This document shows positions 6,265-12,567 of a stretch of 15,084 nt of DNA, piece after piece (positions within the stretch are counted from its first letter, which is position 1; each line of letters starts with the position of its first letter). The position numbers and the translations under genes were made by a program. The notes beneath the pieces are model-generated. The model was not told the DNA's origin and did not search any database. It worked only from the letters and a program-made list of their open reading frames with translations. This DNA comes from Mobilitalea sp. GTDB taxonomy: Bacteria; Bacillota_A; Clostridia; Lachnospirales; Lachnospiraceae. Location of the stretch: positions 1-15,084 of the forward strand of contig JARKQP010000486.1 in the NCBI GenBank assembly GCA_029974875.1, read 5' to 3'.

Positions 6265-7956
6265 ATGAAGTACCTGATATGCGAAAAGCTTGAAAAATCT
6301 ATTATTTTATTTCCTGTAAGCCGGGACGGCAGGATGATAAATGTCAGAATCCTGGCAGACGGTATAACTGTCGCGGAGCAGACCCTGCGTATTAGCAGGA
6401 AAGCAGAGATGAATGCTACTTTTTTATTAGAAGACCATAGAAATAAAAAGATCGAGGTGGAAGTATTTGACGATAAGGAAATAATAGAGTTTCCTGACAT
6501 CGTATCCTATGTAAAAGTTTGTGATAAAGAGGAAGAAGAGAATAATACCGGTGTCCTCCCGGAATATATACGGCCGGGGATTCATTATACCTGCAAGAAG
6601 GGATTCATGAACGATCCGAACGGGCTGCTCTATTATAAGGATAACTATCATATGTTCTATCAATGGAATCCATACGGAGTATCGCCGGGAAATACGCATT
6701 GGGGGCATTGCGTCAGCAGGGATCTGGTTCATTGGGAAGAGCTGCCCCCGGCAATCGAGCCTGATGAGGAAGACGGATGTATCTTCTCCGGAAGCGGCGT
6801 AATAGACAGTCAGAACACCTCCGGGTTAAAAAGCGGAGAAGAGGCGCCGATTCTTCTGTTTTATACCGCCACCGGTTACAGGTTCCCGCCTATGAAATAT
6901 TACCGGAATAATTTTGATGACTTTTTTGAGAAAAGTGGGACGGCTTATACCAAACAATGCATTGCATACAGCATTGACGGCGGAAAAACATTTGTAAAGT
7001 ACGAGAAAAATCCGATTTTGACCCAAAGAACTGCGTTAAACAGGGATCCCAAAGTAGTCTGGGACCAGGATCATGAATGTTGGATTATGATATTATTTTT
7101 ATACGGTAATCAATATCAGCTGTTTTTTTCAAAGAACCTTTTGGATTGGGAAGATGGGCAGAGAATAGAAATGGAAGACAGTGCAGAATGTCCGGATTTG
7201 TTTTGCCTACCCCTGGACGGTCAGAAAAATAACATGAAATGGGTTTTGTGGGGAGCTCCGGGCAATTACCAGGTCGGATATTTTAAGGACGGGAATTTTG
7301 TCTCTGAAACCGGTATTGTTAAAAGTAGTATGTTGGATCATTTGAAGCATAGCAGCCGCTCGCCTTTTGGGGGCTATGCGGCCCAGACCTATTTCGGTAT
7401 TTTGGAGGGCAGGGTAATCCAGACCTGCTTTATCACTACCGATTTTTTTGCTGCGCCCTTCCGCTCCTGTATGAGTTTGCCTGTGGAGCTGGAGCTGGTG
7501 TCCGTTCATGGGCAGATGCGCCTCAGGTTTCTTCCCCCGGAGGAATTGAAGTTGTTACGAAGGAGAAGGTGGACGATTACGGACCATAATGTGGAGGGTG
7601 CCCTGATAGATGCTTTCTCTGAAGAAATCTTTGAGATGGATTTGAAAGCTACACTGGAAGATGAGGGAAGATTCATCCTAAATATCAGAGGAACGCTTCT
7701 CGTCTATGATAAAAAGAATGAAACCTTAATCACCCCGAAAGGAAGCTATCCCTTACCCTGTAGCAACAACAGCCTGGGACTGCATATTTGGGTTGATCGG
7801 GGAAGTATAGAATTGTTTTCCGCAGATGGCTTGGTTCATATCATCCTTGCGGGAATATTGGATGTAGGCAACAGGGATCTCTCCCTGGTAGAGTGCAGGG
7901 ACGCAAGTCTGAGCGGCCATGTGTGGGGTCTTGTGGACTGTATAAAGTGGAGATAA
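6265..7956 (+). CDS. Cytoplasmic GH32 beta-fructofuranosidase (sucrose/fructo-oligosaccharide hydrolase)
   Basis: This 563-residue protein has the three GH32 signature sites: MNDPNG with nucleophile Asp117, RDP with Asp261 as transition-state stabiliser, and ECPD with acid/base Glu308. About 105 residues precede the catalytic propeller, and a C-terminal beta-sandwich with the family motif WVDRGSIELFSADG is present. No signal peptide is visible, so it acts in the cytoplasm on imported substrate, releasing terminal fructose from sucrose or short fructans. I chose the ATG at 6265, with GGAG at 6255-6258; an in-frame ATG at 6253 directly abuts AGGAG and is less likely. It lies 73 bases after the permease gene with no terminator between. 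The exact chain-length preference cannot be told from sequence. Confidence 0.92.
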   Translation: MKYLICEKLEKSIILFPVSRDGRMINVRILADGITVAEQTLRISRKAEMNATFLLEDHRNKKIEVEVFDDKEIIEFPDIVSYVKVCDKEEEENNTGVLPEYIRPGIHYTCKKGFMNDPNGLLYYKDNYHMFYQWNPYGVSPGNTHWGHCVSRDLVHWEELPPAIEPDEEDGCIFSGSGVIDSQNTSGLKSGEEAPILLFYTATGYRFPPMKYYRNNFDDFFEKSGTAYTKQCIAYSIDGGKTFVKYEKNPILTQRTALNRDPKVVWDQDHECWIMILFLYGNQYQLFFSKNLLDWEDGQRIEMEDSAECPDLFCLPLDGQKNNMKWVLWGAPGNYQVGYFKDGNFVSETGIVKSSMLDHLKHSSRSPFGGYAAQTYFGILEGRVIQTCFITTDFFAAPFRSCMSLPVELELVSVHGQMRLRFLPPEELKLLRRRRWTITDHNVEGALIDAFSEEIFEMDLKATLEDEGRFILNIRGTLLVYDKKNETLITPKGSYPLPCSNNSLGLHIWVDRGSIELFSADGLVHIILAGILDVGNRDLSLVECRDASLSGHVWGLVDCIKWR

Positions 7957-7975
7957 CAACATAGAATGGAGACAA

Positions 7976-8093
7976 GTGTGAAAAGAAATTCTAAGTCAGC
8001 ATAGTACGCTGACCAAGAAATTCTAAGTTTCACACCGGAAGAACGCGAATGCAGCGTTCTTCTCACTGATTGTTAGTGCTGCCTACGGCAGCA
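7976..8093. repeat. Three-hairpin intergenic element
   Basis: Three successive hairpins fill most of the 239-base gap between two operon genes. In the first, outer arms GTGTGAAA (7976-7983) and TTTCACAC (8028-8035) enclose inner arms GTCAGC (7995-8000) and GCTGAC (8008-8013). Between these arms lie two copies of AAGAAATTCTAAGT (7983-7996 and 8015-8028), which can also pair with each other at eight of nine positions. The second pairs GAAGAACGC (8038-8046) with GCGTTCTTC (8054-8062). The third pairs TGCTGCC (8077-8083) with GGCAGCA (8087-8093). No T-run follows, so it is not a normal terminator. It looks like a REP/MITE-type repeat or a structured mRNA element; copy number in the genome is unknown. 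Confidence 0.75.
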
Positions 8094-8145
8094 TGACGTG
8101 AAGGTTGAAAGAATTAAAAATAACAAACGAAGGGGGACCGGATCC

Positions 8146-8175
8146 ATGCCAGCACTTTCATGGCGATTTGTGTAA
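8146..8175 (+). other. Possible 9-codon leader ORF before the sucrose phosphorylase gene
   Basis: The best ribosome binding site in this gap, GAAGGGGG (8129-8136), is correctly spaced for an ATG at 8146 that opens MPALSWRFV and stops at TAA 8173-8175, 20 bases before the chosen sucrose phosphorylase start. It may couple translation into the next gene. It could equally be chance; the peptide itself resembles nothing known to me. Confidence 0.35.
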
Positions 8176-8195
8176 CAGAGGGCATGGATATAAAC

Positions 8196-9641
8196 ATGAG
8201 AAAATTTGAAAATAAAATTATGCTGATTACTTATTCTGATTCCATGGGAGACAACTTAAAGGACCTGGACTGGATACTGGATAAATATTTTAGCAAAGCT
8301 GTCGGGGGCGTCCATATACTGCCGTTTTTTCCATCCTCCGGGGACAGGGGCTTTGCGCCGGTGGATTATCACCGGGTGGACCCGGCCTTTGGGGATTGGG
8401 AGGACGTAGAACGGCTTGCGGGGAAGTATTATCTGATGTTTGATTATATGATTAACCATATCTCGGCCCAGAGCGAATATTATAAGGACTTTCTGGCGAA
8501 AAAGGACGGCTCCGCATACAAGGATCTATTTATCCGGTATAAGGATTTCTGGGAAAATGGAGAACCGACCCAGGAGGAGGTGGATGCAATCTATAAAAGA
8601 AAGCCGAGGGCACCTTATGTGGATGCATATTTTGCTGATGGGACCACGGAAAAAGTATGGTGTACCTTCGACGAGGAACAGATTGACATCAACTGCAAAT
8701 CGGACACGGCCAAGGAATTCATCAAGGATAACCTGACCACGCTATGCGGGCACGGGGCGGCAATCATCCGCCTGGATGCATTTGCTTATGCGACCAAAAA
8801 AGCGGGGAGCAGCTGCTTCTTTATCGAGCCCGATGTATGGGAATTCCTGAAGGATTGTGGGGATATCCTGCAGCCTTACGGAGTGGAGCTGCTGCCGGAG
8901 ATTCATGAGCATTATACCATGCAGGAGAAAATAGCGGAAAAAGATTATTATGTCTATGATTTTGCGCTTCCGATGCTGTTGATCAATGCGCTGTACTATG
9001 GGAAAGCACAGTATTTAAAGCACTGGCTTACCATCTGCCCGAGAAAGCAGTTTACGACCCTGGATACCCATGATGGAATCGGGGTAGTAGACGTAAAGGA
9101 TCTGTTGCCGGATCAGGAGATCGAACGGACAAAGGAGGATATCTTTAAATTTGGAGCCAACGTGAAAAAGATATACAATACGGCAGCCTATAATAACCTG
9201 GATATCTACCAGGTGAACTGTACCTATTATTCGGCACTCGGTGAAGAGGATGCAGCCTATTTGCTGGCAAGGGCAGTCCAGTTCTTTGCGCCGGGCATCC
9301 CCCAGGTATATTATGTTGGGCTGCTGGCAGGCAGGAATGATTTGAAGCTGTTGGAGGAAACAAAGGTAGGAAGGAACATTAACAGGCATTATTATACACT
9401 TGCAGAGCTTGGGGAAGAGGTTGAAAGGCCGGTAGTGCGTAAGCTGCTGCAGCTGATGGAATTCCGTAACACCCATCCTGCCTTTGGTGGCTCCTTTGAA
9501 TTAACAGATTGCGGTGAAGAGAAATTAATAATCGTCAGGACGAAGGATGAGCATAGGGTGGAATTGGTGGCAGATTTTGCGGCGAAGCAATTTACGGTAT
9601 ATTATTCTGAAAATGGAAGCATGAAGGAGCTAGAGGTTTAA
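8196..9641 (+). CDS. gtfA: Sucrose phosphorylase (GH13 subfamily 18)
   Basis: This 481-residue cytoplasmic enzyme should convert sucrose plus phosphate into alpha-glucose-1-phosphate and fructose. It opens with the family block LITYSDSMGDNLKDLD and then VGGVHILPFFPSSGDRGFAP. It carries the GH13 nucleophile Asp194 in RLDAFAY, acid/base Glu235 in LLPEIHEHY, and Asp293 in LDTHDGIG. The substrate loop NLDIYQVNCTYYSALG (Tyr338, Gln339) is the sucrose-phosphorylase form. Sucrose-6-phosphate phosphorylases, as I recall, have a different phosphate-binding loop, so free sucrose is favoured, in line with uptake by an ABC importer. Family members begin close to MRKFENKIMLITY, so I chose the ATG at 8196, although AGAGGG at 8177-8182 is rather far. 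In-frame ATGs at 8160 and 8184 are alternatives. The next GH32 gene starts one base after the stop. Confidence 0.9.
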   Translation: MRKFENKIMLITYSDSMGDNLKDLDWILDKYFSKAVGGVHILPFFPSSGDRGFAPVDYHRVDPAFGDWEDVERLAGKYYLMFDYMINHISAQSEYYKDFLAKKDGSAYKDLFIRYKDFWENGEPTQEEVDAIYKRKPRAPYVDAYFADGTTEKVWCTFDEEQIDINCKSDTAKEFIKDNLTTLCGHGAAIIRLDAFAYATKKAGSSCFFIEPDVWEFLKDCGDILQPYGVELLPEIHEHYTMQEKIAEKDYYVYDFALPMLLINALYYGKAQYLKHWLTICPRKQFTTLDTHDGIGVVDVKDLLPDQEIERTKEDIFKFGANVKKIYNTAAYNNLDIYQVNCTYYSALGEEDAAYLLARAVQFFAPGIPQVYYVGLLAGRNDLKLLEETKVGRNINRHYYTLAELGEEVERPVVRKLLQLMEFRNTHPAFGGSFELTDCGEEKLIIVRTKDEHRVELVADFAAKQFTVYYSENGSMKELEV

Positions 9642-9642
9642 T

Positions 9643-11217
9643 ATGGAAAAGGAAATACGGATTGGAGAGGAATATCTGTACCTCCCGGTTAGAGCAGGGC
9701 AGGAGGAAAAGATGCTGGAGATATTTGCCCTGTATGGGAGCCGGAAGAGGAAGGTCATGGAATTTATGGTACCCATAGGCAGGGTGGAGGACGGTTATTG
9801 TTCCTATGATTATCTTGCACGCATTCCCGTGAAGGAATTCATGGATAAAACCTTGATCCTGGAGGGGGAGGTTCCGAAAGAATTTCTGGAAGGAATACGC
9901 TGCGCTCCTTTCCTTCCCTATGAAAAGCTCAGGCGTCCGGCAGTCCACTATACGGCAGAACGGGGCTGGATCAATGATCCGAACGGATTGGTATATCAGG
10001 ATGGAATCTATCATCTGTATTATCAGTATAATCCCTGCAATACTAAATGGAATAATATGAGCTGGGGGCATGCGGTGAGTAAGGGTCTGCTGCACTGGGA
10101 AACAAAGGATGTGGTTATGGTTCCGGATGAGGACGGCACGATTTTTTCCGGGGCAGCCATTGTGAATGAAAGGGGTATGCTGGGACTGCCAAAGGATGCG
10201 CTGTTATATTTTTATACCGCAGCCGGCAATTGTAACCTTTGGAGTAAGGATAAGCTATCTACCCAGAAAATGGCCTACAGCCTTGATGGCGGAAACCATC
10301 TGGTGAAAATGGAGGAAGGGAAGCTGGATACCATATGTAAGGAGAACCGGGATCCCAAGGTATTCTGGCATGATAAAAGCAGCTCCTATATTATGTGCCT
10401 CTGGCTGGAGAAGAATGACTTTGCGATTCTACGGTCCCCGGATCTGAGGGAGTGGATGATTTCAGACAGGTTCACCCTGGAGGAAGCCTGGGAATGTCCT
10501 GACCTGGTGGAGCTTAAGGCGGAGGATGGCAGCGGGCAATGGATGTTCTGGAGTGCGGACGGCTTCTATTACTGGGGGGATTTTGACGGGTACCGGTTTA
10601 TTACAGATGCAAAAAGGCACCGGGCCTATATCAATAAACTCCCCTATGCGGCACAGACTTATTCCGGGATAGAGGACAGGGTTATATCGGTTGCCTGGCT
10701 CCGAAGCAGCCAGGAAGGGAGGCTGTATACCGGAGCTATGGGATTGCCGAGGGAACTGTCGGTGGTCACGGAGCATGGGGAAAAGTACCTGGCACAGAAT
10801 CCGGTGAGGGAATTAAAAGAGAATGGTGAGCTGATTCATGGGAAGACAACAAAACAGTTGCCAGGAAACAGGTTCAGCCTTGGGCAGACGGAGGCTTCCG
10901 CTATCTTTATTGATGAGGCTTCTGCTATCTTTATTGATATGGTAATAGAAGGAGCTTGGAAGTCGGTAGTGGAATGGGTGATTTCGGATACGAGGGTGAG
11001 CTACGACATCAATACAGGCGTTTTAAAGGTAGGAGAGGATAGCTTTGAAATAGGAAAAAATATTTATGATTTTTCCTTCCTATTGGATGATAATATCTTT
11101 GAAGTTTCCGCGAATCGTGGTATAATTTTAGGTGTTTTTGAATTACAGGTATCAAAGCAGATGATTGAGGTAGATATTGGACAATTTGAGAGCTTCGAGG
11201 CTTATCAAATAAATTAA
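9643..11217 (+). CDS. Second cytoplasmic GH32 fructosidase, divergent paralogue
   Basis: This 524-residue protein has GH32 sites WINDPNG with nucleophile Asp112, RDP with Asp237, and ECPD with acid/base Glu284, all intact. No signal peptide is present. It starts one base after the sucrose phosphorylase stop, with AAGGAG upstream inside that gene, so the two are translationally coupled and probably act on linked substrates. It is clearly divergent from the GH32 at 6265-7956, and its C-terminal sandwich motif is weak (DDNIFEVSANRG). A 24-bp in-frame tandem duplication at 10891-10938 repeats EASAIFID between the catalytic and C-terminal domains. It probably releases fructose from fructo-oligosaccharides or sucrose; which of the two paralogues handles which chain length is unknown. 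Confidence 0.9.
   Translation: MEKEIRIGEEYLYLPVRAGQEEKMLEIFALYGSRKRKVMEFMVPIGRVEDGYCSYDYLARIPVKEFMDKTLILEGEVPKEFLEGIRCAPFLPYEKLRRPAVHYTAERGWINDPNGLVYQDGIYHLYYQYNPCNTKWNNMSWGHAVSKGLLHWETKDVVMVPDEDGTIFSGAAIVNERGMLGLPKDALLYFYTAAGNCNLWSKDKLSTQKMAYSLDGGNHLVKMEEGKLDTICKENRDPKVFWHDKSSSYIMCLWLEKNDFAILRSPDLREWMISDRFTLEEAWECPDLVELKAEDGSGQWMFWSADGFYYWGDFDGYRFITDAKRHRAYINKLPYAAQTYSGIEDRVISVAWLRSSQEGRLYTGAMGLPRELSVVTEHGEKYLAQNPVRELKENGELIHGKTTKQLPGNRFSLGQTEASAIFIDEASAIFIDMVIEGAWKSVVEWVISDTRVSYDINTGVLKVGEDSFEIGKNIYDFSFLLDDNIFEVSANRGIILGVFELQVSKQMIEVDIGQFESFEAYQIN
10891..10938 (+). repeat. 24-bp in-frame tandem duplication inside the second GH32 gene
   Basis: Units 10891-10914 and 10915-10938 differ at one base (TTCCGC against TTCTGC) and encode EASAIFID twice in a row. 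Near-identity suggests a recent slippage event. It preserves the frame, and the catalytic residues lie well upstream. Confidence 0.9.
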
Positions 11218-11248
11218 ATCATGGACCTGCTTTTGTACATGATATAAA

Positions 11249-11329
11249 GTAGGGGCAAAGCCTCTTGAAAAAGTGGGGGCAAAGCCTCCTAAAAAGAGTG
11301 GAGGCAAGGCCTCCTGAAAAAAAGGAGGC
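11249..11329 (+). repeat. Three tandem mini-hairpins ahead of the LacI ribosome binding site
   Basis: Three imperfect units of 24-26 bases (11249-11272, 11273-11297, 11298-11323) each start GTRG and hold a 6-bp hairpin with a 3-base loop, GGGGC-aaa-GCCTC or GGAGGC-aag-GCCTCC, followed by an A-rich tail. A fourth left arm, GGAGGC at 11324-11329, forms the LacI ribosome binding site. Each unit's right arm (GCCTCC or GCCTCT) is complementary to that site, so the array could tune its accessibility. Read on the minus strand, each hairpin is followed by T-rich sequence, but no minus-strand gene leads into it. Confidence 0.75.
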
Positions 11330-11338
11330 TTGTGGAGA

Positions 11339-12316
11339 ATGGCAACTTTAAAAGACGTGGCAAGGGAAGCGGGGTTAACAGTAAGCACAGTATCAAGAGT
11401 GCTTAATAACAGGGGGTACATCAGTGAAGAGACGAGGCAGAAGGTGTACTCTGTCATGAAGCAGCTGAATTATCAACCGAATGAAGTGGCGCGTTCTTTG
11501 TCCAAGCAATCGACCAAAACCATCGGAGTTATCGTGCCCCATATCAGGCATCCATACTTTTCGGAGCTGGTCAGCCATTTGGAAAGCCAGGCATATCAAC
11601 ATAAATATAAAATCCTCCTATTCAATTCGAAAGAAAAAAACGAAAGGGAAAGAGAGTATCTGGAGATGTGTACCAGCAACCGTGTCGCGGGAGTGATCTT
11701 ATGCAGCGGAACGGTTGCAGTAGAGGAATTTAGGGGGCTGAATATTCCGCTGATAACGGTGGAACGTTATCTGGAGAATGGAACGGCAGCCATTGAATGT
11801 GACAACCTGCAGGGAGGGCGGCTTGCGGCAAAGCATCTGATTGAGTCGGGCTGCAAGCACCTGATCCATTTCAGCGGCGTCAGTGAAACTGCCATGCCGG
11901 CAGACTCCAGGGCCGTTGGCTTCCGTGAGACCTGCACGGCGATGAATATTGGTTTTGTGGAGGCGGTAACGAGCGCTTACCAATATAATAATTTGGAGTA
12001 TCATGATTACATTGAATCGGCACTAAAGGAGAACCCGGAGGTGGACGGGGTATTTGCCAGCAGCGACTTGATTGCGGCACAGGTGATCCAGGTTTGTGCA
12101 AAGCTGGGGATCCGGATTCCAGAGCAGCTTAAGCTGATCGGTTTTGATGATGTATTTATCGCAACCCTGACGACACCGCGGATTACAACCATCCACCAGC
12201 CGGTTAAGGAAATGGCCAAAATGGCTATTGAGTTATTGATTTCCGCGTCGGAGGGTAAAATCGTTCCCAGCAGGACCTTGCTTCCTGTTTCACTGGTCAA
12301 AAGGGAAAGCACCTGA
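11339..12316 (+). CDS. LacI/GalR-family transcriptional regulator of the locus
   Basis: This 325-residue protein has the N-terminal LacI helix-turn-helix MATLKDVAREAGLTVSTVSR at residues 1-20. A hinge-type segment follows (NEVARSLSKQSTKTIGVIVP), then a periplasmic-binding-protein-like effector domain with the late motif GFDDVFIATLTTPRITTIHQP. The ATG at 11339 is chosen because the family starts there, with GGAGG at 11324-11328; an in-frame TTG at 11330 would add three residues and sit in the binding site. It is the last gene of the operon and the best candidate to bind the four CAATCGATTG-like operators at 1328-1337, 1459-1468, 2711-2720 and 2843-2852. If so it controls both units and its own synthesis. 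The inducer is presumably sucrose, a fructoside or a breakdown product, which is inferred. Confidence 0.92.
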   Translation: MATLKDVAREAGLTVSTVSRVLNNRGYISEETRQKVYSVMKQLNYQPNEVARSLSKQSTKTIGVIVPHIRHPYFSELVSHLESQAYQHKYKILLFNSKEKNEREREYLEMCTSNRVAGVILCSGTVAVEEFRGLNIPLITVERYLENGTAAIECDNLQGGRLAAKHLIESGCKHLIHFSGVSETAMPADSRAVGFRETCTAMNIGFVEAVTSAYQYNNLEYHDYIESALKENPEVDGVFASSDLIAAQVIQVCAKLGIRIPEQLKLIGFDDVFIATLTTPRITTIHQPVKEMAKMAIELLISASEGKIVPSRTLLPVSLVKREST

Positions 12317-12339
12317 TAAAGTGTAGGGGTAGATGGGAC

Positions 12340-12399
12340 TTTATCAAGCTTCAGGATTTATGGAATTCCCTGATGGATATCTTTGATTTATTGAGGTAA
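12340..12399 (+). pseudogene. Remnant of a second sugar-binding-protein gene
   Basis: Bases 12360-12394 match 3727-3761 inside the binding-protein gene at 34 of 35 positions. The reading frame is kept: IKLQDLWNSLMDIFDLLR then stop, against VKLADNARWNSLMDTFDLL in the intact protein. Similarity fades on both sides. It appears to be a scrap left by duplication or recombination and deletion of a paralogue; no start codon or ribosome binding site gives it a life of its own. Confidence 0.75.
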
Positions 12400-12417
12400 A
12401 TTAAAATAAATACGGGG

Positions 12418-12446
12418 TTTACTTTAGCTGTGATTTTAAGTATAGT
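12418..12446 (+). promoter_or_regulatory. Candidate promoter for the HAMP/AraC regulator gene
   Basis: TTTACT (12418-12423), a 17-base spacer and TATAGT (12441-12446) would start RNA near 12453, upstream of a small hairpin (CAGTGC 12463-12468 with GCACTG 12472-12477) and of the terminator at 12494-12530. It matches the consensus only partly. Confidence 0.4.
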
Positions 12447-12493
12447 TGAAATAAACATACGCCAGTGCGGTGCACTGAGCTGAATCGGGATAA

Positions 12494-12530
12494 CAAGTGG
12501 TAGCTTTGGGTAAGCTTCCACTTGTTTTTT
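12494..12530 (+). terminator. Intrinsic terminator after the importer operon, possibly an attenuator
   Basis: CAAGTGG (12494-12500) pairs with CCACTTG (12518-12524). After a T-T mismatch, AGCTT (12502-12506) pairs with AAGCT (12512-12516), and six T's follow at 12525-12530. The structure should end transcription from the LacI gene. It lies only 37 bases before the next start codon, so messages for that gene probably pass through it too. Confidence 0.88.
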
Positions 12531-12567
12531 GGCAGGTATGGACAATGGAATCATGGGGGTGATTTTA

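Noticed and set aside
9015..9476. A long reverse-strand open frame inside the sucrose phosphorylase gene
   Set aside because: The plus-strand frame has all GH13 motifs; the reverse frame shows no recognisable domain and has no plausible promoter.
8196..9641. Sucrose-6-phosphate phosphorylase
   Set aside because: The substrate loop reads DIYQVN as in sucrose phosphorylases, and uptake is by ABC importer rather than a phosphotransferase system, so unphosphorylated sucrose is the better guess.
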